64,000 bases of DNA from Emiliania huxleyi CCMP1516 (lineage: Eukaryota; Haptophyta; Isochrysidales; Noelaerhabdaceae). Below the pieces are notes generated by a model that saw only the letters and a list, made by a program, of their open reading frames with translations, searched no databases and was not told the DNA's origin. Below, one piece after another: positions 19,170 through 29,819 of this stretch; position 1 is the first letter of the stretch; the number at the start of each line of letters is the position of its first letter. The stretch spans positions 272,388-336,387 of the forward strand of contig NW_005201154.1 of assembly GCF_000372725.1 (NCBI RefSeq), written 5' to 3'. A program made the translations under genes and the position numbers.

Positions 19170-22100
19170 CTACTTCGCGTCGCCGATCTTGCGCTTGAGC
19201 GGCGCGTGCCGCGAGCCTCGCTCGCGCACCGCCACCTCGCACAAGCCAGCGTGCCCGTCGGGCCTCACGCAGCCTCCAGTGCCGCAGAGCTTCGGCCCCC
19301 TCCCCGCGAAGACTCGAGGCACTGTACCACTCCGCCCCGGCGCCACCTTCCCAACCTTTGCCTCAACCTCCGGCGCAGAGCTGCTGCTCGGCGAAGCGGC
19401 GGCGCGCGCAGAGGGCCCGCCGGCGACCGCCGCTAGTGCTCGCCCGCAGGTGTGCGCGCGGTGCCTTCCCTGGCACGCATGGCACTTTGCGGCCGCCGCC
19501 GCCGCCGCCGCCGCCGCCGCGGCTCCCGCCGCCGCCGCCGCCGCCGCCGAGCCGCGCGTGGTGTGAACGTCTCCTGTTGGGCCGACGTAGCGCCAGTGCC
19601 CGTGCTTGAGGGCGGCCTGGGAGGGCGCGCGCACACGCCACCCGGCGGCAAACGCGCCGTCCCAAAGCTTGCGGTCCACGGCCGCGCTGTCGCACTCCAG
19701 AGGCGGCTCCTCGCCCTCGCCCTCCCCCTCGCCCTCCCCCTCGCCCTCGCCCTCGCCCTCGCCCTCGCCCTCGCCCTCCTCCTCCTCGCCCTCGCCCTCC
19801 TCCTCCTCCCCCTCGCCCTCGCCCTCCTCCTCCTCCCCCTCGCCCTCCTCCTCGCCCTCCTCCTCCTTCCACGCTGCGGCCGCCTCGCCGCGCGTGCGGT
19901 GGCCTCTTCCCCCCGGGTCCACGTACCTATTGCAATACAGCCGAGACGTAGCCGAGAGATGGCCGAGACCAGAGATGGCGGCGGCGGAGGGCGATCGGCT
20001 GCCACGCTTGCTCGCGCCGGGGCATCTCGGGGCATCTCGGGGCATCTCGGGGCATCTCGGGGCATCTCGGGGCATCTCGGGTCATCTCGGAGGGTCTCGG
20101 GTGATCGCGTGTGATCGCGTGTGATCTCGGGTGATCTCGGGTGATCTCGGGTGATCTCGGGTGTCCTCGGGTGTCCTCGGGTGATCTCGCCTCCAGTTGC
20201 CGTGCTTGCTCGCGCCCAGGTACGCCTCCCGCACCCGCCAGCCGGCGGCGAAGGCCCCNNNNNNNNNNNNNNNNNNNNNNNNNNNNNNNNNNNNNNNNNN
20301 NNNNNNNNNNNNNNNNNNNNNNNNNNNNNNNNNNNNNNNNNNNNNNNNNNNNNNNNNNNNNNNNNNNNNNNNNNNNNNNNNNNNNNNNNNNNNNNNNNNN
20401 NNNNNNNNNNNNNNNNNNNNNNNNNNNNNNNNNNNNNNNNNNNNNNNNNNNNNNNNNNNNNNNNNNNNNNNNNNNNNNNNNNNNNNNNNNNNNNNNNNNN
20501 NNNNNNNNNNNNNNNNNNNNNNNNNNNNNNNNNNNNNNNNNNNNNNNNNNNNNNNNNNNNNNNNNNNNNNNNNNNNNNNNNNNNNNNNNNNNNNNNNNNN
20601 NNNNNNNNNNNNNNNNNNNNNNNNNNNNNNNNNNNNNNNNNNNNNNNNNNNNNNNNNNNNNNNNNNNNNNNNNNNNNNNNNNNNNNNNNNNNNNNNNNNN
20701 NNNNNNNNNNNNNNNNNNNNNNNNNNNNNNNNNNNNNNNNNNNNNNNNNNNNNNNNNNNNNNNNNNNNNNNNNNNNNNNNNNNNNNNNNNNNNNNNNNNN
20801 NNNNNNNNNNNNNNNNNNNNNNNNNNNNNNNNNNNNNNNNNNNNNNNNNNNNNNNNNNNNNNNNNNNNNNNNNNNNNNNNNNNNNNNNNNNNNNNNNNNN
20901 NNNNNNNNNNNNNNNNNNNNNNNNNNNNNNNNNNNNNNNNNNNNNNNNNNNNNNNNNNNNNNNNNNNNNNNNNNNNNNNNNNNNNNNNNNNNNNNNNNNN
21001 NNNNNNNNNNNNNNNNNNNNNNNNNNNNNNNNNNNNNNNNNNNNNNNNNNNNNNNNNNNNNNNNNNNNNNNNNNNNNNNNNNNNNNNNNNNNNNNNNNNN
21101 NNNNNNNNNNNNNNNNNNNNNNNNNNNNNNNNNNNNNNNNNNNNNNNNNNNNNNNNNNNNNNNNNNNNNNNNNNNNNNNGTAAGTGGGAATGAGGATTCC
21201 CCCCCCCCCCCCATCTTTTCCTATCCGAACAAGCGTTCGCGCCCGTACGTGATCCGCCAGAAGAAGGAGGAGGCAGTGAGCGCTGCGCTGTCGGAGGATG
21301 ACGCGGAGCCCGTAGTGGGTACGAGGGGGGGCTGCGAGCTGAACTGAGGGCCGCAGGAAGGCGGCCGAACACGGCGGAGAGCGTGTCCTCTCGAGCGCTG
21401 GACTGGTGGACTAGAGCCCGTCTAGATACGTCTCGCCGCCTTCTAGATAATCCTTCTAGAGCGCCTCGCCCCTCCTCGGAGGCCGGCTGTGGCGAGATCT
21501 GGGGAGATCCGGGGAGATCTGGGGAGATATGCCCCTCCTCGGAGGCCGACCCGCACAGCGAGCTGCCGCCTCCCCAGCCGCCCCCTCGCGCCCCTCGCGC
21601 CCCTCCTCCTCCCCGCCCCCCTCCTCCCCCTCCTCCTCCTCCTCCCCCTCCTCCGCCGCCGCCGCCGCCGCCGCCGCCGCAGCGCCGCGCGCGCTTCTCC
21701 GGGCCACGGAAGAGGGGGCGCCCGAGATTGCCCGAGATTGCCCGAGATTCGGCGAGGTTGGGGAGGGAGGAGCTGCGCGCAGCGAGAGGCGCACGGCCGC
21801 CCCTGCGCGGGGGAAGAGGTATGGGGGAGATTGGGGAGGCATGGGGAGGGACGGGGAGAGATGGGAGAGATATTGGGGGAGGGAGGTATGATCTGTGGGG
21901 GAGGTATGGGGGAGGTATGATCTGGGGGAGGTCGCACGTGCGCACCTACGCGCGGGGGAGAGTGATCTGGGGAGAGTGATCTGGGGAGTGTGATCGGGGG
22001 AGAGTGATCTGGGGAGAGTGATCGGGGGAGTGTGCGCCCCCCCCCGGCGGCACGCTGAGAACCGCGGCTGCACCTTCGGGTGGATCTCGGCTGCACCTCG

Positions 22101-23875
22101 GCGCACCTCGGCTAGACCTCGGCTGCATCTCGGCTAGATCTCGGCTGCATCTCGGCTAGATCTCGGCTAGACCCTCGCCGTCCCAGATCAGTGCGACCAC
22201 AACCCGCGCCGTCTCGACGCAACGCCCCGCCGCCGCGCCGCCGCCGCCCTCTGCGCGCGCCTCCCCCTCCTCCTCCGGCCGCCCCCTCGCACCGGCCCTC
22301 GCCTTGCGCCGCTGCAGCCGATGGAAGCGGTTGCGCACGGAGTGCTCCGACCGCCCGCGCAGCTGGCTCGCGACCGCCGCCCACCTGGCGAAGAAGGTAT
22401 ATGGTTCCGGGGAGAGATGTGGGGGAGATATGGGTGGAGACATGGGGAGATATGGGTGGAGACATGGGGAGATATGGGTGGAGACATGGGGAGATATGGG
22501 TGGAGACATTGGGAGATAGGGGGGGAGGAGCAGCCCACCTGGTGGAGAAGGGACTGTGTGAGGGGCAGCGACGGGCTACTACCTACTTCCATTCTACGAT
22601 GGGCAGGAACAAGCGATGCAGAGTGACTGAGAGGGCTGCACGCCCACCTGGTGAAGAAGGAAAGGGCGCACTGCACTCGACGGCAACTCACTCGGGGCTC
22701 GCAGACTCGCGACCGCCGCCCAGCCTGATCACTCGTCCCTCCGCCGGTCAACTCACCCGTCGGCTGCTGAGGCAGGGGAGCGCGCTCTGACTCGCGGCCG
22801 GCCGCCCGCCTGAGGAGGACGAGTGCATCACGATCAGATAGATGCGTTGCCTTGACCGCGTCTCGTCGAGGCTCACTCTCGCCGCCCGCCCGCACACACC
22901 TGCTCTCGCGGTCTCCTGCCGCCGCCGGGCCTGCGGCGCCGCTCGCGCGGGCGAGCTCCTGTTCACAGCTGGAGGTGTGAAGAGACGCTGCGCACAGCTC
23001 GCCTACTCCGAAGTCGGCGAGCTCCAGCAAAGCGGCATCCTCCTCCGCGGACCTTGGGCGTGGGGGACGAGGTCAGATCTGGGGACAGATCTGGGGACAG
23101 GTGGCTGACTAGGGGCCACCTTCCTGGTGGGCAGGGCTCCAGTGATGTGGTAGTGCTGCAGCGGTAGATGAGTGGAGAAGCAGTGCTGCAGCGGTAGATG
23201 AGTGTGAAGTGGTGCAGCGGCGGTAGATGAGTGTGAAGTGCTGCAGCAGCGGTAGATGAGTGGAGAAGTAGAACTTGAACAAATCTCCTCCGCGGACCAA
23301 AACGAAGCCTGGTGCCGCACGGGCGCCTCGGCATCCTCGCCGGCCGCCTCCTCGGTCTGATGAGCTGCTGCCGCCTTGGCCGCCTTGGCCGCCGCCTCGG
23401 CCGCCGCCGCGGTCTCGGCCTTCGCCGCCGCCGCCGCGTCCTCCGCACTTGCCGCCGTGTCCGCCGCCACCTCTTTTGCGGCTCGCGCCACATTCGCTGC
23501 CAGCGCCGCCGCCGCGTCGGCCGCCGCCGCCGAGGGCGCCGCGGCAGCGGCAGCTGCTGCCTTAGCGGCTGCTTTCGCACACTCGTCTGCAAAAGCTCGC
23601 TGGCAGAAGGTGCTATCCGGCGGCTCGTACCGCCACGGAACCGTCGGGCAGAGGGCTCGCCCGAACGCTCCCGCACTCTCCGGCGCCGGCGCGAGGCTGC
23701 TCTCTCGGAACACGGCCTCCGATTCGCCACGGTGCTTGCGCCACGCCTCTGGAACGGATTTGGCGATATGCCCGTCCGGGCCGTGGAAAACATTGTACGC
23801 TCGAGTCAGGCCCTGTCGTTGCCGCAGCTCGAAGCTCCAACCCGGCGGAAGGCTCGACAGGGTGTGGGCGCTCAT
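19170..23875 (-). CDS. Chromatin-type protein: MBD-like modules plus a Myb/SANT repeat (interrupted by assembly gap)
   Basis: ATG at 23875. Exon A (23298-23875) has an MBD/TAM-like module (LPPGWSFELRQRQG..YNVFHGPDGH), then an Ala-rich helix. Splicing A (ends FW) to exon B (22999-23052) to exon C (from 22384) rebuilds one canonical Myb repeat. It reads W-SAEEDAALLELADFGVGE, then WAAVASQLRGRSEHSVRNRF, with 18 residues between the aromatics. Beyond the gap, GAFAAGWRVR..KHGNWR|YVDPGGRGHRTRGEA and a second copy GAFAAGWRVR..KHGHWRYVGPTG flank a Glu/Gly run. A Cys motif (LCGTGGCVRPDGHAGLCEV) precedes the stop at 19170. Splices: 23297 (GT), 22998 (GC), 20190 (GC) to 19927. A role in methyl-CpG or DNA recognition is inferred. 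Exons between 22190 and the gap are not resolved. Confidence 0.6.
20028..20190. repeat. 10-bp minisatellite in the 19927-20190 intron
   Basis: Seven GGCATCTCGG units, then GTGATCTCGG/GTGTCCTCGG variants, all in exact 10-bp register. Confidence 0.95.
20259..21179. other. Assembly gap (921 Ns)
   Basis: Unsequenced. Reading frames across it are meaningless, and the relative orientation of the two sides is not guaranteed. Confidence 0.99.
21183..21346 (+). CDS. Possible plus-strand exon at gap edge
   Basis: NKRSRPYVIRQKKEEAVSAA followed by LSEDDAEPV looks like real protein and is on the plus strand, unlike the surrounding minus-strand gene. It enters from the gap and ends near GTGGGTACG or the TGA at 21345. 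It may be part of a different gene or a sign that the contig right of the gap is mis-oriented. Confidence 0.3.
21721..22030. repeat. Cluster of 10-11 bp arrays
   Basis: CCCGAGATTG units (21721-21755), GGGAGGTATG/GGGGAGATAT variants (21830-21930) and ATCTGGGGAGAGTG units (21960-22025). They lie between presumed exons of the MBD/Myb gene. Confidence 0.8.
22077..22172. repeat. 11-bp minisatellite
   Basis: About eight units of TAGATCTCGGC/TGCATCTCGGC directly after exon C of the MBD/Myb gene. Confidence 0.9.
22410..22520. repeat. 22-bp (2 x 11) minisatellite
   Basis: Repeats of GGTGGAGACATGGGGAGATA in the 22385-22998 intron. The intron also contains two decoy copies of the acceptor region (CACCTGG[T/C]GAAGAAGG) near 22540 and 22650. 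Confidence 0.9.
22959..22997 (-). mobile_element. Introner-like element in MBD/Myb gene
   Basis: On the gene strand it starts CTGTGCGCAG and ends AGCTGTGAACAG, 39 bp, same orientation as the gene. The GC donor at 22998 overlaps its first base. Confidence 0.8.
23135..23275. repeat. About 30-bp tandem repeat in intron
   Basis: Four units containing GCTGCAGCGGTAGATGAGTG, with alternating GGAGAAG/TGTGAAG tails, inside the 23053-23297 intron. Confidence 0.9.
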
Positions 23876-24898
23876 TATCTCCTCTCTCTGACCGATGGCC
23901 TGCTTCTGACCGATGAACGGCGGGTTTTCTTTTTTCGGGATGAACTGCTAGATTGAATTCAATTGTGCTGCTCTCAAATCTAGTCTGGTTCCAAACGGCT
24001 TCAGCAATCCCGAGAAATTAAGACTTCCGGGAAGAACAAGCCTCTCTCACAGCACACTGGCACGACAAGGGCGCGGACTGGCGCGGACTGGCACACACAC
24101 GGGAAGGACCATTAGACGTCACCGCACACCCGTCGCCCCCGCCCCCGCCCGGGAGAAAGCGACAGTTTGGGACGGCGGCAAGGTATCTTGCACTCCAGCG
24201 CTCCATGTGCAAGAACGCAGAGAAAGGACCGTGGGTGGTCCGGCGCACAAGTCCAACTCCCCCGTGCTGGACTGGCCCGGGGAAACGGCTTTATATGAAA
24301 AAGAAAACATCGGCGGGCACGTCGCACCGCATGGCGGCCGCGCTGCACCGCCCGCTGCTGGCGCGCGGCTGATCGCGGCGCCGACCCCGCGGCGGCGCCA
24401 TCTCGCGCGGCGGGGCGCGGCGCTGCGTCGGCGCCAAAACGGAGGCGAGCTCGCGGCGCGGCCGCTGCGGCAAAACATCAACATCCTTCTCCTTCTCTTC
24501 TCGTCTCGTCTCGTCTTGTCGCGGGCGCGCACGTGCGCGAGGCGCGCCAAGGTCGCCGCGTTCGCTCCGCGAAGGCCGCGATTCGAACCCGGAGCCACCC
24601 GGCGCGGCGATAGCGCGCGGCGGCAAAAGGTGCGGGAAGCCCTCTTCTGAGGGAGTGCGGGGATAGGAGGAACGGGGTGCCCTTAGTCACAGCTTCCCCC
24701 GGGACATGTCCACGCTGGACGTCCCGGGACATGGCGATGGACGACCGGCCCTCGCGGGCCGGCGTGGGTGGGGCGGCGCGCGAGCCGCGCGCCTGCCCCG
24801 GGGGGGAGGACGCCTGCTGCGTCGCCTCCTTCCCTAAACCTGCCGACCAGTCCGCTTTTTGAGCAGGTGTGCCGCTGCGCGGCGCTCGCGCGGCGGCG

Positions 24899-24900
<2 letters not shown>

Positions 24901-24951
<51 letters not shown>
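24901..24951. repeat. (GT)n microsatellite
   Basis: About 25 uninterrupted GT units. Confidence 0.95.
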
Positions 24952-24955
<4 letters not shown>

Positions 24956-25179
24956 CTCCGAGATCGCCCGAGATAGCGCGGCGCGGCCCCGAGATCGCCC
25001 GAGATAGCGCGAGATCGCCCGAGATTGCGCGGCGCGGCCCGAGGCGAGGTGGATGGGTTGGGAGCGAGGGGGCAGAAGTGATCAGTGCGGTAGATCGGTC
25101 AGTCGGGGCGCGTGAGCCGGACTTGTGAGCCGGACGGCTTTCATTTCTCTCTGCGTTGTTGAGCCAGGACTCAACATAC

Positions 25180-25290
25180 TCGTTCTGTTGCCGTCCCAAA
25201 CTGTCAGGGGTGGGGCGCGCGCGGGGGCGGCGGGTGTGCGGGATGTCTCTTGCGTTTGTTTTCATAACATCGAAGGCTAAGCTCAAAAGA
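25180..25290 (+). repeat. Interspersed repeat R2
   Basis: Shares CTGTTGCCGTCCCAAACTGTC, GGGTGTGCGGGATGTCT and CATCGAAGGCTAAGCTCAA with 4085-4230, with an internal deletion. Confidence 0.8.
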
Positions 25291-25401
25291 AAAACAGAAC
25301 CGCCGCTTTTGGCGTCGGGTGTCCGTACGTCCCAGGTACGTCCCAGAGGGGTGCAGTTTCCCTCACGTGGGCTGCCTTACAGACCAACTGGTCCACACTT
25401 G

Positions 25402-27582
25402 ATGGGGAGGCCGGACGAAATGGGCGCTGGCGGTGGCCCTCCCGCCTTGCACGACACGGGGGCTGGCGGCGTCCCTCCCGCCTCGCATGAAATGGGAGCT
25501 GGCGCCGAGGCAGTCTCCCGCAAGCGACAGCGCCCCTCGAAGCAGTGCTGGGGCCACGAGTTCTCCGGCAGCGCCTGCGAGCCGGTAGAGCCGCAGAGCG
25601 GTGCCTTTCGAGAGCACTTCTGCGCCGCCTGCCGAAACCGCGGCCTCTCGATCCCTGCGGACCGCATCTGGGCGGCCGTCACTGCGGAGGCGGCCAGCCA
25701 GAAGAACCGGCAGAGTGGCGGAGCGTGGAATGTCTCGGACGGCGGCCTCTTCTCCTCCTCCGCCTGGCCGGCACACCGCATCGTCAACCAAACGATGGGA
25801 TGCGACGGGCCGCCGCTCGTGATCCTGCGCGAGCGGACGCCGCAGTGCCTGCCCGGCCTCTCGCGGCTCCCGCTCCCCGCCGGCTGCCAATCGGTCCACT
25901 TCAAGGTGCGATAGAAGGAGTAGCAGCAACCTCAATCCAAAGATCTGACCCCTATCCACGCCCAAGGTGCGAGGCACGCTCATCCCGACCTCGCCGGCCA
26001 TACCTTGGCCCGCCCTGCTCGCCGCAGCGGCCACGCACGACGGAGAGCAGGCATCTCACGAGCCCGCACTCCGACATGACGCTCGACCCTTCCAACCCTG
26101 TTCACTTGCGGCCCCTCCCAACGGCTGCTGCTCTGCCCGCGCACCCTTGCGGCCCCTCCCGCACAAGGCGCGGCCTTCGCGGCGGCTGCTCGCGTCGCAT
26201 GTGCTGGGCGCGTCGGCGGCGCCCCTCGCACATGCGGCACGGCCCGCGGCCTGGACGGGGACAGGTGCAGGTACCGCCCGACCCCCCTCCCGCCCCCGCC
26301 CCCCCCTTTTTGCTTCGCAGCTGCTCGCGCCCCCTGGGCCCTTGGCCCGTGCCCTCGCCCCCCCCCCCCCTCTCCCCCCCCCGCCCCTCTCCCCGCCTGC
26401 CTCGACCCTCCTCCTCCTCCTCCGCTTCCTCGCGCAGCTCAGCTTCGCCCGCTCCCGCATCGGCCGGCCAGTCCTCTTCCTCGGCCGGCGGCGATGGCAT
26501 GGCCGTGGTCGGAGATCCTAGAAGCTGTCGGTGCCAGTGCGCGCCAGTCCCGTGCCCAGTCTGTCCCTAGATGCTGCAGATTGTCTTTGCATCCCGACTA
26601 GCGCACTCGAGAGGTCACGCACACCGTACTCCGCCGTTATCCGCCGTATTCCGGCGTGTACGCTGTGCTCACAGCCCGTGTACTCACGCGGTGCTCCGAG
26701 CACACTCCGCGAGACCGCACTCCCGCCCTAACGTCGGTGTGCTCCGAGCACACTGCAGGACGGGGCCCTCCGACCTGCCCTCGTCGCACGACACGCAAGA
26801 GCTGCCGCTCGCGATCGTCCAGTTTGCGGAGGAGGTGGCGCCAGCCCATCCTAGCAGCCCTCCACCCCCGCCGCCACCGCCGCCGTCGCCCGTAGTTTCC
26901 TCCACTCTCCGCGGCAAGCCCCCCTCACCCCCCCGCCCTCCAGCTGCATATCACCCCCCAACTGCCACCCACCGGGCTCCTTGCCTGTCCGGGTGTGGAG
27001 ATGCGAGAGGGTTACCCGGCCCTTGACCCACCACTCTCTGCGTGTGGAGAAGCTGACCTTCCCTTCCCTTCCCACCAGGCGCGCTCCAACATGCAGCAAC
27101 GCTGGTCCAACCTGCTCCTCCGAGACGGCGGCGCCGCAGCCACGGCAGGCGGCGCCGATGCCGGCGGTACGCCCGCGGCGCAAGGGACGGACGCGCAGCT
27201 GCAGTCTGCCATGTGCTCCGCTTTAGAGCCGACGGTGCTGCCGGCTCCGGCCGCCATCCCCGCCGCCACCGCGGCCGCCCCAGCTACCAACCCGGCCGCC
27301 GCCCCCGCGGCCTCCCCGGCCCACTTCACGTCTGTCTACGACCAAGCCGCCTCCGCCATCGCCGCAACCTCGCGTGCGGAGGGCGGGAGGCTCACGGCCC
27401 GCGACGGCCCCGCGGCGGCGCGCGGCGGCCTCGTCCCGGAGGCGCTCGGGCCGGCGCTCGGCCCGCTCGTGGCGCGCGCTGCCCTCGCACTGGAGCGCGA
27501 CGCCTCCGTGTCGCTGTCGCCGCTCGACGGGCTCTCGGCGGAGGAGTCAGCTCTCAGTCTGCAGCAGAGTCTCTGCGTTTGA
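25402..27582 (+). CDS. Putative DNA-binding protein: Cys-rich N-terminal domain, Myb-like third helix
   Basis: Exon 1 (25402-25905) has a basic KRQRPSKQCWGHEFSG stretch and Cys residues in C-x12-C and FCAACRNRG, which I read as a possible zinc-binding domain of unknown family. It is spliced GT-AG (25906-25966) to VRGTLIPTSPAIPW, the intron starting with a copy (GTGCGA) of the next exon. Middle exons are unclear; one may run through DTQELPLAIVQFAEEVAP (about 26762-26870). The last exon (27079-27582) starts ARSNMQQRWSNLLLRDGG, which fits helix 3 of a Myb repeat, then Ala/Pro-rich sequence to TGA 27582. Transcription-factor function is inference. Confidence 0.45.
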
Positions 27583-27685
27583 ACAGGCAGCGAGATGGGG
27601 GCAGCGGATGGGGGCAGCGAGCTTTTCTTTTTTGTCTTTTTCTTCTTTCTACCACGGAAGGGCTTCTTGTCTAGTAAGTAGTACT

Positions 27686-27795
27686 TTTAGCTTACTGGGA
27701 GAAAAGAGAGAGGGGGGTGTTCTCTAGGCCCCTAAGGGCCCTACGCGCGGCGTGAGAGCTCGGAAGCGAGCTTTGCACGGCGATCGAGGATGGTA
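27686..27795 (+). repeat. Interspersed repeat R3 (contains the GTPase start codon)
   Basis: GGGGTGTTCTCTAGGCCCCT, GAGCTCGGAAGCGAGC and GATCGAGGATGG, the reverse complement of 7712-7826. The GTPase ATG lies in the terminal GAGGATGG. Confidence 0.85.
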
Positions 27796-29157
27796 GTGCG
27801 TGACCTGCTAACATGCTCTGGACCAGCCGCCCTGCCTGAGCCCATACGCTCTGGCGACTGGCTCTGTGACGCTGCCGCCGCCCTCCTTGTTGGCGCGTGC
27901 GAGCTCGTCACGGAGGATGCCGCGAAGCTCATCAAGGCGGCGCGCTGGGTCTGGGAGCACGCGGCCCAAAGCCGGCTGCTTCGCAACGGCCATCCGTGGC
28001 AGCTCTTACTTCTGCACAGCATGCAGCGCGCCGCCGACCGCATCGAGGTGCTTGACGCTCGATCGGCGAAGAGCCACGAACATGACTGCCTCCTGCGACT
28101 CGTTCGTGGCGCAATGTCGGTGGCCGAGGTGGCGATTGAGCACTGCTGCTCGGCCGACGCGGTGGACTCAGAACCCGCCCGCGTTCTGAGCGAGCTTCGC
28201 AGCCGGGAGCGCGCGCTGGTGAACGAGAGGTTTGAGCTCATGGTCTACGGTGTGTATAACGCTGGCAAGAGCAGCCTGCTGAAGACGGGCTACCCGTCGC
28301 TGGAGCACATGCTGCCCATCTCCTCGAAGGAGTGCACTGCGCACCTTATCAAAATCGACGTCGGCGGCGGCACCAAGGGCGCAGACGTGCATTTCCACTG
28401 GAGCGCCGTCGCTGAATCGGACTCGACGCTGCGCGACTTGCTCCCGGAGAAGGCACGCGACTTCCTCGACGAGAAGACCATCGCCTTCGCCAGGGAATAC
28501 GTCGCCGCTGGCTGCACGCTTTGGCCGGAAGGGAGCGAGCAGGAGTCGCCTCCGACGCTGCCACTTTCAGAGGAGGAGGTCAGCGCGTGGACTCGCGCAG
28601 ATGGCGGCGGTCTCCCCGCCAAGAGCGTCAAACCCCTCGCCAGCGTTGTTGATCACATCTCGGTCAAGGTCGATGCCGGCGAGGATGACGACGGAGCGCT
28701 GCGTGTGCAGCGCCAGCCGTACAACATCATCGACGCTCCTGGGCTCGGGGCCGATGAGAGTCGACGAGACATTGCGGAGCGCCACCTGCGCAAGTGCGAT
28801 GTGCCCATCGTCGTCGCCACCTTCGAGACACTCAGCCTCGCGGAGCTGCAGAAGGCGTTGCAGCGAATCAAAGATAGCGGCCACCAGCCAATAATCGTCA
28901 TCACCAAGCTCGACGAGCAGATCCAGCGGCTCAGACGGGATCACCGTGGCCAGCACCTGCCTACCCTCGTGGAGACAAGCAAAGCAGAGGCGCGTGAGAC
29001 GTTTATACAAGCTGGTTTCAACGGCGGGGACGTGCATTTCGTGTCGGCAGAATGGTACCAGCTCTCCCACGACGCAGGCGTCGACGAGATCCGTGCTGAG
29101 CTTGCGAGAGCGGGTCTGCCTCCCGACGCGGATGAGCGAAGAGTGGAGCGACCATGA
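27790..29157 (+). CDS. Dynamin-like P-loop GTPase
   Basis: 455 residues in one exon. After a helical N-terminal region of about 150 residues (SGDWLCDAAAALLVGACELV) comes G1/Walker A in ELMVYGVYNAGKSSLL. Then follow SSKECTAHLI (G2 Thr candidate), G3 in YNIIDAPGLGADESRRD and G4 in PIIVITKLDEQ, followed by FVSAEW, a plausible G5. The layout resembles the dynamin_N/GBP group rather than small GTPases. The length is too short for a full dynamin with a long stalk, so it may be a stand-alone GTPase. The start codon lies in interspersed repeat R3. A repeat may have donated the 5' UTR, or the repeat may spread pieces of this gene. Confidence 0.75.
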   Translation: MVVRDLLTCSGPAALPEPIRSGDWLCDAAAALLVGACELVTEDAAKLIKAARWVWEHAAQSRLLRNGHPWQLLLLHSMQRAADRIEVLDARSAKSHEHDCLLRLVRGAMSVAEVAIEHCCSADAVDSEPARVLSELRSRERALVNERFELMVYGVYNAGKSSLLKTGYPSLEHMLPISSKECTAHLIKIDVGGGTKGADVHFHWSAVAESDSTLRDLLPEKARDFLDEKTIAFAREYVAAGCTLWPEGSEQESPPTLPLSEEEVSAWTRADGGGLPAKSVKPLASVVDHISVKVDAGEDDDGALRVQRQPYNIIDAPGLGADESRRDIAERHLRKCDVPIVVATFETLSLAELQKALQRIKDSGHQPIIVITKLDEQIQRLRRDHRGQHLPTLVETSKAEARETFIQAGFNGGDVHFVSAEWYQLSHDAGVDEIRAELARAGLPPDADERRVERP

Positions 29158-29319
29158 TGTTGATGAGTAGAGCGGCAACTGTGAGAAGTGTGTGTGTGTG
29201 TGTGTTGGGGGGGGGGGGGGACTGGTGTGACTGCCAGCGGTGACCTCACTGACACTGCTCAAGACTGGTCTCGCGCGTGGCGCGTCCCGCTCGCGGTGGT
29301 GCCGAAGCAAGGCGCGGCA
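29158..29319. other. GTPase 3' flank
   Basis: Contains a short (GT)n and a G-run (29189-29219). Nothing else seen. Confidence 0.6.
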
Positions 29320-29655
29320 AATAAATAAATAAAAACGGACACCTCTCTACTGTGAGATGGGTAAAAAGGAACAGGCCCCCGCCCTTGCGATCTTTGTGCA
29401 GGGTTCTTTGTGGGTGTGGTCGGCGACTAGCCGGGGTCGTCCTCCCGATGGGGGACTAGCACTAGCCGTCTTCCACATGGTCCCTCGGGTCCCTGCTGCT
29501 CCTAATCTCTTCGTACATCCTCCTGCTGATCTCCGCAAAGTCCTGCTCCCTCCCTCGTCTCGCCCTGCGCGTCTGCTCCGCCTCACCGTCTTCTGCCCTG
29601 CGTCGTCTGGCGACGGGTCCTCCATAGTCGGTCGAGGTCGCCGCCCTCCTCGCGC
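29320..29655 (-). mobile_element. Non-LTR retrotransposon 3' end, 5'-truncated
   Basis: On the minus strand it ends GTCCGTTTTTATTTATTTATTT. It is about 95% identical by eye to the corresponding part of the 54375-55690 copy, up to the block GGTCGCCGCC CTCCTCG, where similarity stops sharply. Confidence 0.8.
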
Positions 29656-29819
29656 GGCCGCAAGTGGCGGACGTTTATCGTTTTTTTATCACGCACACAT
29701 TGTCGGGGACTTGTGTGTGCAACGGCCAACCCGTGAGATCTGGTGCTCTTATTATCTGGGTAGGTGGGTTTACCGGGACACCCGACGGACGGTCACAACG
29801 CTTCTCCAGCACAATGAAT

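Larger units (their letters stand above)
23876..25401. other. Intergenic, repeat-rich interval
   Basis: No gene seen. It carries the upstream motif (about 24035-24095 minus), an inverted R2 fragment (24130-24190), a (GT)n run and CGAGATCGCC units (24958-25035). Confidence 0.6.

Noticed and set aside
20141-21347. Frames running through the N stretch
   Set aside because: Unsequenced bases; no information.
22077-22520. CRISPR-like regular repeats
   Set aside because: No unique spacers of constant length; these are 10-11 bp tandem arrays in a eukaryotic gene.
24545-24610. tRNA-like T-arm (GGGTTCGAATCGCGG on the minus strand)
   Set aside because: The T stem has a mismatch and no acceptor, D or anticodon arm can be folded around it.
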